Assembly: GCA_907165275.2 (NCBI GenBank)
Contig: OU015678.1
Location: 4,402,001 to 4,466,000 of the forward strand
From: Zygaena filipendulae
Taxonomy: Eukaryota; Arthropoda; Insecta; Lepidoptera; Zygaenidae
Length of the DNA: 64,000 bases
Direction of reading: 5' to 3'
Notes under the pieces: generated by a model
What the model was told of the DNA's origin: nothing
Databases searched by the model: none
What the model saw: only the letters and a program-made list of their open reading frames with translations
Made by a program: the position numbers and the translations under genes
Part shown: positions 21,341 to 32,117 of the stretch, one piece after another
Numbering within the stretch: position 1 is the first letter of the stretch
How the letters are laid out: the number at the start of each line of letters is the position of its first letter

Positions 21341-21465
21341 TAAGATGCGCAACACGATAAAATTTTATCGAGCCATTTTATCGATTCTCGTCGACATATT
21401 GTATGGTTTTGTCGACGAGAATCGTTAAAATGGCTCGATATAATTTTATCGTGTTGCGCATCTTA
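21341..21465. repeat. Near-perfect hairpin, 56-bp arms
   Basis: Left arm 21341-21396 and right arm 21410-21465 are inverse complements with two mismatches by eye. The loop is 13 bases. Arm termini are TAAGATGCGCAACACG / CGTGTTGCGCATCTTA. It could be a compact foldback MITE or a hairpin RNA source; nothing in the sequence decides which. Confidence 0.85.
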
Positions 21466-21489
21466 GCCCCCCCACTGATAGAGTTGGAA

Positions 21490-21960
21490 TTTTTTTTATT
21501 TTTTTTATAATGATCTTTATTTACATAAGATAAAACAACTTTCATCAAGACTTAACTAGTGTAAGCAACGATAACTATATACTACGGTTTACCAGGCTGA
21601 CATCACCTTTACAAACTACGGCCTAAACTTTAACACTATTTACACATAAATTATTGCTTAAATGCAACCATGTGGAGTGGTCTGCTACTCAATTAGACGT
21701 TTACACATATTTTGCACTAATACGTGTTTGTGGCATTGATAGATTTGGAATGGCACTATCCGATTTTTCCACTTTTAACGACCAAAAAACCACCGTGACC
21801 ACCGTTCACTGTAGATTTAGTGTTAACATTTTTAAATCAAATTCATTAAATCCGATTTACAGAAAAATCATGATAATTACAAACGATCACAACATTAATG
21901 CTGTCATACAATTTTATCGACCGATAACGAGATCGTTCTCCGACGAGCGAGCATGACATA
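21490..21960 (-). repeat. Possible retroposed transcript end, minus strand
   Basis: The minus strand reads 'gtaaataaagatcattat' followed by an A-rich run at 21492-21510, as in a polyadenylated 3' end. The 100-codon plus frame at 21654-21956 has no known motif and lies antisense to this. It could be a LINE 3' UTR or a genuine 3' exon of a minus-strand gene. Confidence 0.3.
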
Positions 21961-22224
21961 ACGTGGCTGTTGATTAAGTCATTTATTGCATTAATTAATT
22001 CACATTTTATTGGTTTCACTTTATTAACACGAACATTTAAGTGTTACAACGCCGCAAAGTCTAAATTACTTCACGCTTGCCTCCGATGCGTCGAGTAAAT
22101 ATTTATATTTAAAGCTTTTTGGTTATATAACAACAAGAACTAGGTACTAATATGATAACTTAATTCAAATTTCTATGACAATATAAATACAATTTTAAAC
22201 AGAGGTGAGTCTTTTCTATTGAAA

Positions 22225-22385
22225 ATAAAAGCTGTTCTCTACGGTTCCTCCCGCTTAATTTTGGAGTTCTTGAGGAAACCTCAGAACAAAAAGTGTCTAA
22301 CGTTCGTTCCCTGACAATGTGTATGCCAAATTTAATGACAATCAGTAGAGCCGTTAAGGCGTGAAAGTGTAACAAACAAACAAAT
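22225..22385 (-). mobile_element. Hel-A copy without clean 3' end
   Basis: 'cggttcctcccgcttaattt', 'gacaatgtgtatgccaaatt', 'aagtgtaacaaacaaacaa'. Terminal CTAG has been lost. Confidence 0.5.
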
Positions 22386-22798
22386 AAATAATCTCACAAT
22401 CGCATTTACGTAAACACATTACAAGCAAACCGCATAAAAAAAATCATTAAATTCTGTTTTTACTTCACATATCAGGCAAAAACTACCTTTTTTATAGTCT
22501 GGCTTAAACCAAAAGCACTGTTTTATTGCCATAAATCCACAAAAACAAACACATGTGACAGTTTTAAACTTAGAATTAAATAAGGTAAACCTAAAAATGG
22601 AAGTTATTAATGTACCTACCTAAATATTTTCATGTTCCTTCTTATATGACACCAGTTTAGGCTGTAGGTGATGTCAATCAACTGTGTGTGACTGACATCA
22701 TCTAATGCAACGTATCAATCTCAAGAAGTAGAGTCATAAAAAAAAACGTGCAAATAAGCAACTTATCATTTATGAATTGTTATAGTAAGTAATAATCT
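22386..22798. other. No supported feature
   Basis: AT-rich sequence with no repeat recognised. Confidence 0.4.
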
Positions 22799-22799
22799 T

Positions 22800-22968
22800 T
22801 ACTATTAGAAATTCGAAAGTCTGTTTGTTTAATACGCTTTCACGGCTTAACGGCTTAACTGATTATCGTTAAATTTTGCATACACGTTGTCAAGAGTATG
22901 GAAAAGGACATAGGCTACTTTTTATCCCGGAGTTCTTGCGAGAACTCCGAAATTAACGCGAAGATTTG
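22800..22968 (+). mobile_element. Hel-A copy, 3' terminus lost
   Basis: 'actattagaaattcgaaagt', 'gctttcacggcttaacggc', 'gaactccgaaattaacgcga'. It stops just before the hairpin. Confidence 0.5.
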
Positions 22969-23077
22969 GTAATTACCAAAATATAATAAATAATTAAATA
23001 AAAACTAAATAAAAAATTATACAAAATTAACTAAAAAAATATATTGAGTGTCCCCGAAGGCTGAATCATTCACTTCG

Positions 23078-23160
23078 AAAGTAGAATAGAATAGAAAAAG
23101 TTTATTTGATATCATAAAAATAAAATAAGTACAAGCGTGAATCTTAAACTACGTAAAAAC
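23078..23160 (-). mobile_element. LINE 3' tail, minus strand
   Basis: 'gaatagaatagaaaaagttt' followed by 'atttgatatcataaaaataa', i.e. a (TTCTA) tail on the minus strand. A short remnant. Confidence 0.4.
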
Positions 23161-23470
23161 TATGTTCAAGAAAAACGTATCCACGTCAACTTTTAAACTT
23201 CATATTAATGACAGGGACGCTGACGCGATCCCAAATAGTATGATGAAAGGAGAGCCGCGCGTAAAAGCTAGTCGTAGAGTGAACAACCATCGCGTCATTG
23301 CCGATTGAGTTGTACGAATGACACGGCTGGATGCGGCTCAACTCTCGACTATTCATGTTCTGTTACTTTTACTGCGATACTATGAAAGATGTTCGTTAAA
23401 GTCAAGTTGGAGTTTAATAACAGCTAGCTTATCACTGATTGGGTTGTCAGGTATTTGTGGTTTGATATAA
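23161..23470. other. No supported feature
   Basis: Includes a GC-richer patch at 23210-23350, not assignable. Confidence 0.4.
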
Positions 23471-23472
23471 TA

Positions 23473-23630
23473 TACCTATGACGACCCGATTGGTGCAGTA
23501 GGTCACCATGCCTACCCACTAATCAAGAGGTTCCGGGTTCGACTTCGAGTCCCGGTGGGAGTGGACTTTGTGTGATGAACACAGGGTTCCATTTTCCAGT
23601 CTGGGTGTGAAGTGAACATTATATAATCTA
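23473..23630 (+). mobile_element. SINE1 copy, 3' truncated
   Basis: tRNA-like head 'gacccgattggtgcagtagg' and B-box region 'ggttccgggttcgacttcga', then 'ggactttgtgtgatgaacac'. The usual middle and TTA tail are missing. Confidence 0.7.
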
Positions 23631-23799
23631 TACCAAAAACCAAGATTCATTGTCAGAGCAAATATATACCATAAGGTTTATTTTCGAACTGGTCAATCAA
23701 GGCCATTAAAATCAGTTAACTTTTTGTAAATGTCTTGCCAACTAACTTTGAAAAGTGTGTATGACGAGTAAATACGAGTCATCGAGTCTTTACTTATAT

Positions 23800-24498
23800 T
23801 ATTATACAAATACTACATCAATACAATTCGAGCTCGTTGAAATCTTTTGTTTGAAGAATCATTGCTGGTTTTCAAATAAAGTTTTTTTTTGATTCAATTA
23901 CATTCAATAACTCCATTATACTTAGAACAATTAGATTTGGTGAATGTTAACACAAATATTGCATTCAGCGAATCGCGTCTACAAAACTCTAAATTCTTCA
24001 TAGTTTAGTCATGAACTCGTTAAAGTCTTTTACAGCTATGATAACCTAAAGTACTTAGTCATCCGAGCTCGTTGAAGTCTTAACAAGAAAGAATTTCCTG
24101 AGTTAAAAAGCGTTCCAAAAGGTTACATTTTCGACAAAGAGTTACAGCGTGACCCCATGATTTCAAGCTCGGGGTCGAAATGTCACGAATTTCTGACTCT
24201 TCGGATGTTTCGGTCGACTTTTTTCACAAACTGGTTATTTCGTGTCAACTTAATAACATGGTATTTCGAAATCGAACTTTGAGTAGGTTAAATGTTTTTT
24301 CGATTAAATACTTTGATGTGGATACGGTCACTTCAATATTAGTTAACCCTGCAGGTTTACTTAACCTTCAATCTTACAATGGTTTTCATGTTTCCGGTTG
24401 TTTAATTTATGAAGTCGTAATGCAACACGGATACAAATTAACCGGATGAACAAACTCAGACACATTTATAAAATTATAAAGTAAAGATATGTAAGTAT
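23800..24498. other. Unassigned stretch with a repeated 'gagctcgttgaa' motif
   Basis: 'gagctcgttgaaatcttttg' near 23829 recurs as 'gagctcgttgaagtcttaac' near 24065, with a weaker form near 24012. An 89-codon plus frame at 24180-24449 has no recognisable domain. It may be an old tandem structure; function unknown. Confidence 0.35.
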
Positions 24499-24502
24499 AT
24501 TT

Positions 24503-25017
24503 GGACATGGATAAGCAATAGTGTGTTAACCCACACTGGAGAAATTTTGAGTAAATCGTGTTTTAATCGTGGTTTTAGGATCCGGACAACCGACAATGAG
24601 ATCCTGAAGGCTGTATATGGGGCGTGTAAATACTCCATATGCGGCCTTTAGGATCTCAGCTAAATCATATTGTTCTTGAAATTATTTTTGTTGTAACTTA
24701 ACTTAACTTTATGTAATGTATAGGTAACTCGACTTAACTTTATGTAATAATAGATCAATGATAGTCTAAATGGCAGATGTAATATGGGGTTTTTATGGGT
24801 CCTATGGGTTCTTGTGGCCTGAAATAAATGTTATTATTATTATTAAAAGTATAGCACCATTTTGTGTCAACATTTTTTACGTTAAATATTTAGTTACATA
24901 TATAAGCAATGTAATAAGGTAAACAAATAATTAAAAAACGTTACCTAACTCTCAATAAATCGTTCTGAATCAATAACTTAAGTTTGTGGGTTAACATGTT
25001 ATTGCTTATCTGCGTCC
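24503..25017 (+). mobile_element. MITE-4 copy C with nested LINE fragment
   Basis: GGACATGGATAAGCAATAG to TTATCTGCGTCC, flanked by ATTT at 24499-24502 and 25018-25021. About 277 bp is inserted after 'aaatcgtgttttaa', restoring the usual 236-bp body when discounted. Confidence 0.8.
24567..24843 (+). mobile_element. LINE 3' fragment nested in MITE-4
   Basis: Ends 'gcctgaaataaatgtt' followed by ATT repeats, a typical non-LTR 3' terminus. It is bounded by MITE-4 sequence on both sides, with TTTTAA before and TTAAAA after. Confidence 0.65.
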
Positions 25018-25139
25018 ATTTTAAGTCGCACAACGTGAGCCAAAAAGCGGATTTGATGGTACAGTTATGTTACAGAGATCTCTCTCTGTAACATAACAAA
25101 TGAACGAACAAATGAACGGTAATTATTAAAGTGTCAATT

Positions 25140-25368
25140 TTTTTTTTAACTAAAAAATGTAAGTGTGTGCATAATATTATATACCCATAGTAATTAAGAA
25201 ATAAAAATAGATTAGAGGAAAATTAATTTTTTAGTTCATCTTTATCTACAGTATACTAATATTATAAAGATTAATTGCCAAATATGTTGCTAAGCGCATA
25301 ACTTCCAAACGACTGCATCAAATTATAATTGGTTATTTTGTGCTCGTTATTGTCAGGTCAAGGTTTAT
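25140..25368. other. No supported feature
   Basis: AT-rich sequence between the nested MITE-4 and Hel-H remnants. Confidence 0.4.
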
Positions 25369-25369
25369 A

Positions 25370-25560
25370 TAAAAGAAGATTGAAGTTCCTGCGGGAATTC
25401 CGAAACTCACGCGGGCGATACCCCGGAACGGTTGAACCGATATTGACGGGACTTTCACTGCTAATTAGCTGTTGTTGTAAGGAGTAAATTAGACTGCATT
25501 GGAGTTCCTGCGGGAATCACGACACTCACGCGGGTTACACCGAAGGGCACAGCTTGTTAC
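25370..25560 (+). mobile_element. Two Hel-H type 3' modules
   Basis: 'gaagttcctgcgggaattcc' and 'ggagttcctgcgggaatcac', each followed by an 'actcacgcgggttaca'-like hairpin arm. A minus-sense 'gggactttcactgctaa' lies between them. Ends near 'cacagctt'. Degenerate. Confidence 0.45.
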
Positions 25561-25654
25561 TTATAAACGTTGCTAAAAATTAATTAAATTTAACTTTACA
25601 AAATAACTATATAAAAAGTAAGCGTTGTACTTACGCACGTATGTAAATAAATTT

Positions 25655-26026
25655 TCATTACTCATACTCGGAAAGTAGGTCTGAAGTTGCCTGAGAAGCG
25701 GGTTGAAAGTAACACTTTTCAGCCCTAGGGAGAATCGCTTTCAACTGACAGCTGGATACTGCAGAAACTCAAGTTTTTTTTTATGTCATAGGGGGCATAC
25801 TTACTGGCCAGTAGCACACCTAATGGTTGATTTATGTAAAATAAAATTCACTCATTTTTTTCTTTAGCTAATTCCTATTTTTATTTTGACTTTCCTTGCA
25901 TTCGTAATGAAAAGCACAGTGTTATCCTCGGGAGAAAGACTTATTTAGTCCCTCGATCTATTGGCCCAAACCCCGTCTCGGGACTAAATAAGTTACTTTC
26001 ACCCCTAGGATAACAATGTACTATTA
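25655..26026 (-). repeat. Repeat Z copy 1 with embedded SINE2-like tail
   Basis: Matches 61355-61737 in reverse orientation almost throughout. Landmarks: 'gaagcgggttgaaagtaaca', 'gacagctggatactgcagaa', 'gccccctatgacataaaa' (as complement, 25783-25805) and 'gtctcgggactaaataag'. The SINE2-like tail module sits at the same position in both copies. Confidence 0.7.
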
Positions 26027-26885
26027 CTTCCTTGACGCGAATAAACAAATATTGCGCTCATTGTTGTATCACTTCCGTTGACTTTATGTGCGTTACTTCC
26101 GTTTTCTGAGCAACTATAACTACATATATCAACTATGTGCCACTTATAAGTTGAATCATGTTTTTTTTTGGTTTTTATTAATAAAATAATATAGTATGTA
26201 TTAATTGGAAAGGGGTGTGTTTGAATGCAAAATCTTAGAAGCAAGTTTTTTTCTCCATCAAAAATGTTAGTATAGCTTTGATTTATGAATATCGGCAAAT
26301 CAAATAAACATATAAATATATGCTTGTTTTATTGATCCGGTTGGAGACTGCTGGTCACAATGTATCCGTTAGACAAACCTCAAACTAGTTTGCCTGATTC
26401 TGAATTTTCTGGTAATAGTTCTTTTTTATTTAGCACTGCATTCATTTACTTATATATTATAAAGAGTTCTTTATTTGCTATTAAAAATAAGGATATAAAT
26501 AAATAAAATAAAAAAATTACAAGTCTTTCAATGCGATTTTTAAATATACCTCTAATCAAAGACCAATTTGTTGATTACCAAAAGCAAAAAGCAACCCAGC
26601 CCGCCCAAACTTGTCACTCCTTTACACAGCTTGTGTCAATAAAAAATCAATTAAAATTAATCGATATCAATTTATTGCCTGACAAAGATTCGATAAAAAA
26701 TTATTAAAAAAACACATTAGAATTAACGACATATTTTATCATATAATTTAGAGTTGGACATTGACTTAGAAGTTCTAGAATAATCATCATAGATTCCGTA
26801 TAAATAACTTTCTACGTCTCTATGAGACTACCCTGGAGGTAAACCGAGTTCAAAGGTTACACAATAGTTATGAAAATTGGTTTAC
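26027..26885. other. No supported feature
   Basis: AT-rich sequence. The 97-codon minus frame at 26005-26298 starts in repeat Z and shows no domain. Confidence 0.45.
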
Positions 26886-26889
26886 ACCT

Positions 26890-27250
26890 GACATCACCAC
26901 ATATTATAAAACAAAGTTCTTCACCGCTTCTGTTCGCGATCAACTTAAAAACTACTGAACGGATTTTCATGCGGTTTTAACGAATAGATAGAGTGATTCA
27001 TGAGGAAGATTCAGGTATATAATTTGTCAAGGTTTTAAGTAAATTGGTTAAAATATAACGATAATAATTGTTGGAAGTGTCGGAAAAATACTTTGTTACG
27101 CTTTTCCGCCTTAACTACTCAAGCAATTATGATAAAATTTTGCATAAATATATTCACAGGGGTATAGCGAAGGACATAAGGTATTTTTTACCCCGAACCT
27201 TCTACAGGATCTCCGAAATTAACACAGGTGAAAGCACGAGGGATGGCTAG
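26890..27250 (+). mobile_element. Hel-C body joined to a Hel-A 3' half
   Basis: 'catattataaaacaaagttc', 'gatagagtgattcatgagga' (Hel-C) run through 'cggaaaaatactttgttacg' into Hel-A and end CTAG 27247-27250. A C-to-A junction near the same 'cggaaaaa' point also occurs near 6400, so this may be one chimeric family. Confidence 0.6.
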
Positions 27251-27257
27251 TACATTA

Positions 27258-27468
27258 TCTATACATATAAAATGCTTTGTCCTGAATGACTGATGGATCA
27301 ACGCACAGCCTGAACCGCTGATCGTAGAGACCTGAAACTTGGAGGGCGTGTTTTTTATATGACGTGGACATCCGATAAGAGACGATGAAAAGGAGTTGTA
27401 AAGTTTGTATGAAACAGTTCCGCGGGAACTTCGAAATTATCGCGGGTGAAACCGCGCGGGACAGCTAG
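27258..27468 (+). mobile_element. Hel-B complete copy
   Basis: TC start at 27258 after A, ends CTAG 27465-27468 before T, immediately downstream of another CTAG end. The hairpin arms are CGCGGGT/ACCGCGCG. Relative to 37680-37921 it lacks about 30 bp in the middle. Confidence 0.75.
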
Positions 27469-27757
27469 TTTAAAATATAAAAAGACAAAATAAATAAAGA
27501 AATGAACAATATTTGAACAGTATAAAAATGTCGCGTTCGGTTACCGCAAAACGTCTAATTGTGCCCCCAATCATCTCTTTTGTTCGCGGAATAAATACTT
27601 GGGCGACTCACAAAGTGGAATTCTTTTGTCATTAGCTCGACTCGTGTTTTTGCTTGCGCCGTAACTCGTAGGGATCGGACCGACTCTTTTCGATACGGAA
27701 TTTCACGTCACCAGCAAGATAAACATTGACGGCAGATTTGTCTATAATAATCCTGAT
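27469..27757. other. No supported feature
   Basis: Unique-looking sequence with a few CG-rich patches. The 72-codon minus frame at 27632-27850 overlaps the next repeat. Confidence 0.4.
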
Positions 27758-27941
27758 TCCTAATATTATAAATGCGAATGTTGTTATTTGCTTGTTTGTT
27801 ACGCTTTCATGCCTTAACGGCTCAACCGATTGCCATGATATTTTGAACACATGTTATTAGGGGTGCATAAGGTACTTTTTATCCTGGAATTCCCGCGGAA
27901 ACTCCAAAGTTATCGCGAGTGAATCCTCTGGGAATAGCTAG
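27758..27941 (+). mobile_element. Hel-A complete copy
   Basis: TC at 27758-27759 to CTAG ending 27941. A new Hel-A 5' end ('tcctaatattctaaatgcga') begins four bases later, giving a head-to-tail pair with a truncated second member to about 28005. Confidence 0.7.
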
Positions 27942-28199
27942 TATTCCTAATATTCTAAATGCGAATGTAGGTTTATTTGTTTTTTTGTTTGTTACTCAAC
28001 CGATCTGTGGTATATTTGCAAATTGTCGAATGACATAATTATTAAAAAAGTAAATTACATTGTCTATGGTCAGATCATAAATATATAAGAAGTCTGTAAT
28101 ATAAGTAAGATATGATTGTGAAAGGGTTGGTTAAAATAAATGCAAATTAAGGTGATTAATAAAGCGGTATGTTATTTAAAATAAAAGGTAAGACCACCA

Positions 28200-28315
28200 G
28201 AAATCGCACGATCATCATGAAATTTTGCATACACGTTGTCAGCGATAAAGAAAAGAACACAAGGTGCTCATATTTCCGGAATTCCTGCGGGAACTCCGAA
28301 ATTAACGCGTTCTCA
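28200..28315 (+). mobile_element. Hel-A internal fragment
   Basis: 'atcatgaaattttgcataca' to 'ccgaaattaacgcg'; both ends are missing. Confidence 0.5.
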
Positions 28316-28740
28316 CTGTCAGGTTGATAGATATGTGGTAAACAAACAACGTCAGCTGTGGCTAACACTGCCCACGACTATGTGCAAGCGCGATGATACG
28401 ATAGAGCCTAGCCTATACGAACCGGTTGTCCGCGGCCGGGAATCGAAGACGGTATACTCGCATTTAGGGTGAGGCTGATAACATCGGCCGCCCGCTGCCC
28501 GGCGGTATTCCAAAAATTCCAGGTCGAGATAGCGCTCTGAGCTGTCCCCACAGTGAGCATGTTAAGTTTGAAAAAAAAAACGTTACGTTACGCGTTACGC
28601 GTCACACGTTACAAAAATTGGAATTTTCTCGAGTTTTCCATTGATTGGTTTAATTTGTGACGGGTAGTTTTGTACACATCTGATATTAATGTTAAAGGGT
28701 TTTTGTGAGTTATCAATTTTTTGAAATATAATAATTACTA
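28316..28740. other. Unassigned, locally GC-rich
   Basis: 28385-28560 is GC-rich ('acatcggccgcccgctgccc') and unlike the surroundings. Tandem 'acgttacgcgttacgcg'-like words occur near 28580-28610. No coding call. Confidence 0.35.
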
Positions 28741-28741
28741 G

Positions 28742-29012
28742 AGATCCCGCGGGAATTCTGGGATAAAAGTAGGTACCCTATATCCTTTTCTGAACGCCTG
28801 ATAAATTGTAATGCGCGAAATTTTATGCTAAAGTTTTACTCGCGTTAATTTTGGAGTTTCCGCTGTAGTTCCGGGATAAAAAGTACCCTATGCCCTTATC
28901 TGTCCCCTTGAAAATGTGTATACAGATATATGATGGTCGGTTCATTATAGGTAAGGCATGAAAGCGTAACAAACAAATAAATTCACAATCCCATTTTAAG
29001 TATTAGTAAGGT
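28742..29012 (-). mobile_element. Two Hel-A modules, minus strand
   Basis: A truncated module ('gatcccgcgggaattctgg') precedes a longer copy from 'gttttactcgcgttaatttt' to 'agtattagtaagg'. The CTAG is preserved as CTAGAG near 28738. Confidence 0.5.
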
Positions 29013-30412
29013 TTCTCTTAAATAGGTATAAAGAATTGAATTAAATATATAAGTAAAATATTTAATTGTTATTAAAACTATCGAACATGCTGTCCGTACA
29101 GCCGAACCGTCAGGCCCTATCATTCATGTTCATATGTATACCTGTGTTCCTTTGCCTTGTTGGCTTTTTTTTTCCGTCTCGATTTTTTTTTTAACCACCG
29201 GCACGCACTAATGTGCCTATATTATATCCATGCGCTTACATTCAAAAAACTTTCTGTGAGTTTTATCGGGGGACAGATCGTTGCGTCGGTGTATAATTTT
29301 TTTTAAAGTATAATTTTCCAATCGCGGAACGCCCATCGAATTAATTTAAATTTCCGCGAAGCCCTACGCGACGCTCTCGAGTTCGATGTTTGAAAGTTCA
29401 AAGCAATTTCAGATATCGAAACAAATGATTACGAAATTTGGATTCTAGCTGGTTCGTGATTTCCGCAGGAACTCTGATAAAGTTAGCCTAAGTTATAATA
29501 TCGGTTCTGCCAGTGGAAGTCCCGTCAAAATCGGTCCAACCGGGAAATTAGCCATAAAAATAAAGAGACAAAAATTTTAAGAATTGGTTTTAATATCATT
29601 TATATAAGTACGTATACTATGTACTTTCACATGACTGTATATAATAAAAGCTGTTATTTTGAGATTATAAAAGACACTTGAATTTTATTTATAATAATAT
29701 TATATGATTTATAAACGCTTTAGTGGTACAAACTCTGCTTATTTTGGGGACTAGATGGCGCTATAATTAAAATTCATTTATTTATTTGATTCTGCATTTC
29801 TACAATAAGTATCTATTGACAGTGTTGAGAGCCAATTTTTTACCACATCACCTTTTCTTGAGAAGCCAATTAAAATAATGATACACGGTATATTATAGCC
29901 AAACTGTTTCAAAACTTGAAATTATGGATTTTCGATAACCATTCGGCTTGCCACCCCTTTCTGTCTATGCTTGTAGGTATACACCAATTATGTGAAAGAC
30001 GTCAGTTTAGGAATTTCCCATCCAGTATAACCTAGGTCATAAACGCTCGGCTAGACCCAACAAAAACCATGCGGTGTCACGGTGGAGCGGCATCGCTTGG
30101 ATTTTTATGGCTTCAAACACGTAATAAAAAGACAAATGGATGTGCCCATAAACATCCCACAAGGGGGGTAAATATTTCATAGTTACTGGACACCACCGTG
30201 AGATACTTAATGTAATAATTGTACAATAGATGTTTGACAATTTGACTTGTGTGATAGAGACTTTGTATCGAAGGGTTGCTGGCAGCGCTGACCCAGGGGT
30301 AGAGCAAGAGGCGAGGTCTCTGTAGGCGCCAGGTAGCAAGAACGTCAAAAAATATCGATGTTTGCATAACTAGATTTGAAAAAAATTGATTATGCTTACC
30401 TATTTATCATAA
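29013..30412. other. Mostly unassigned
   Basis: Holds a Hel-H-like remnant at about 29448-29575 ('gtggaagtcccgtcaaaatc'). Overlapping minus frames at 30037-30367 lack motifs. The rest shows nothing recognisable. Confidence 0.4.
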
Positions 30413-30413
30413 A

Positions 30414-30612
30414 CTAGCTGTGCTCCGCGGTTTCACCCGCGGAAATTTAGGAGTTCCCGCGGGAATTCCGGGATATAAAGTATCCTATGTCCTTCTCTGT
30501 ACCCCTGACAACGTGTATGCAAAATTTGATGGTTATCAGTTGAGCCGTTAAGGTGTGAAAGTGTAACAGACAGAGAGACAGAAAGAGGTACTTTCGCAAT
30601 TATTAGTAGGGA
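30414..30612 (-). mobile_element. Hel-A complete copy
   Basis: CTAG 30414-30417 to the TC-complement end at 30612. The hairpin is perfect: CCGCGG TTTCAC CCGCGG. One of the youngest-looking copies. Confidence 0.75.
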
Positions 30613-31098
30613 TTCAAAATATAATTTATGTAACGTGAAAGCGCCGACTAAAGGTCGCTGAAAGAGTATATCGCTCTACCCTCATTAAACGCTAGGGCAC
30701 TGGTTGTCGGGTGGAAGCCGGGACGAATGCACGCGTTTTGAGCAGCGGCCACCGGCCAGCCGCCATTTTGTGTACCCTGAGCAAGCCACTAGATCACACG
30801 AGAAAACAGCGTATTTAGCTCAGCCTTGCTGCACGTATGCATGTTTTGCCAGCTACAATTTCTGAAAATCAACCAAAATCAACATACCTTTCAATACCAA
30901 TTCTTACTGGACATCGCGCTAACACATGATAGAAACACCACAATCAAAGAACAAGAGGATAATTTTGCGTGTAAATTTGAGACTGCATAGTCCCGAGGGC
31001 TATGTTCATAGTTTCGTTGCGGGATCGAATCAGAAATGAGGCAATCCGCGGGTGAACTAAGGTTACCGATACAGCGTGAAGAATAGCAAACCTCAAGT
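30613..31098. other. No supported feature
   Basis: Moderate-GC sequence (30640-30800) of unknown origin. Confidence 0.4.
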
Positions 31099-31104
31099 GC
31101 TTAT

Positions 31105-31290
31105 GGGCGGGGTACATCGCTCGAGGAACGGCGACCGCAAACCTGAAGCTGTGGCGTGGGTAGGCCCGCTAAAAAGTGGACCGATGACTTGGTGAAGGTC
31201 GCGGGACGCCATCGAATGCGGGAAGCGCAGGAGCACTCGTTGTGGCGATCTTTGGGGGAGACCTATGTCCAGAAGTGGAAGTTTTTCGGC
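31105..31290 (+). pseudogene. LINE (RTE-like) C-terminal coding remnant
   Basis: The plus strand encodes GRPAKKWTDDLVKVAGRH then SLWRSLGETYVQKWKFFG and a TGA at about 31281-31283. An ATGATGATGA run follows. This 'GRP..W.DD...AG..W...A...WR.LGE.YVQQW' ending is characteristic of RTE-like non-LTR elements in Lepidoptera. Upstream, 'WAGYIARG' is in a different frame, indicating a frameshift near 31160. Only the last 60 or so residues survive. It is a dead fragment; the two minus-strand frames over the same bases are shadows. Confidence 0.7.
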
Positions 31291-31401
31291 TGATATGATG
31301 ATGACGATTTGAGACTGTGCCACAAGTAGGTACATAGCTTATAACGAATAAACTCACGGCTGACTAAACCAGTGTCGAAGTTCTCCGCATAACTGGATAA
31401 T

Positions 31402-32117
31402 GGATAATATAGATAAGCAATAGTGTGTTAACCAACGCTGGAGGAATCTATACGTATAATAAAATTGTAACAGGTCGATGTCTGGACATGGGAGATAAAT
31501 AAGAAAAAATAAATTTAGGTGATTCTATGAGTGATATAGAAGCCAAAAATACCGTTTTTAGAATTTTTGTCTGTCTGTATGTTTGTATTCGTGCTACGCA
31601 AAAACTACTGCACCAAATCGAATGCAGTTTTTTTTGTTGTATTGCTAAGGGTCTATTAGATACTCATGTTTCGATTTTTTTCGAAATTCCATCTGGAACT
31701 CGAGATATTAAAAAAAATGCTGGTCATCCTACTAATATTATAAATGTGGAAGTATGTATGTTTGAATGTTTGTTACTCAATCACGCAAAAACGGCTGAAC
31801 GGATTTGGATGAAATTTGGCATACACGTTGTCAGGGGTACAGAGAAGAACATAGGGTACTTTTTATCCCTGTATTCCCGCGGGAACTCCGAAATTACCGT
31901 GGGTGAAACCGCGAGGCACAGCTAGTTTGGAATAAATCGTGTTTAAAATTGTAGCGCCATTTTGTGTCAACATTTTGTTATATTCAACATTTTTGGTATT
32001 TCTATACAATGTAATAAGGCAAACACACAAGTAAAAAACGTTCTATAACTCTCAATAAAGCGTTCTGTATCAACAACTTAATTTTGTGGGCTTACATGTT
32101 TTTACTTATCGCCGTCC
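31402..32117 (+). mobile_element. MITE-4 copy D, interrupted by Hel-X
   Basis: The left end is degenerate ('ggataatatagataagcaat') and the right end is 'ttacttatcgccgtcc'. The body breaks at about 31446 and resumes at about 31927 with 'ggaataaatcgtgtttaaaa'. No clear target duplication remains. Confidence 0.65.
31447..31925 (+). mobile_element. Hel-X / Hel-A compound nested in MITE-4
   Basis: Begins 'tctatacgtataataaaatt' like the copy at 53114, carries 'gtctgtctgtatgtttg', then a whole Hel-A from TCCTACTAATATTATAAATG (about 31727) to CTAG (31922-31925) before T. So either Hel-A landed in Hel-X, or the two form one mobile unit. Confidence 0.65.

Noticed and set aside
21654..21956. 100-codon plus frame as a small gene
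   Set aside because: No motif, no start context, and a polyadenylation-like end runs on the opposite strand.
30037..30367. Overlapping minus frames of 103 and 84 codons
   Set aside because: Two frames of the same bases, no motif, ordinary composition.
31093..31357. Two overlapping minus-strand frames (80 and 62 codons)
   Set aside because: The plus strand encodes a recognisable RTE-like C-terminus over the same bases.
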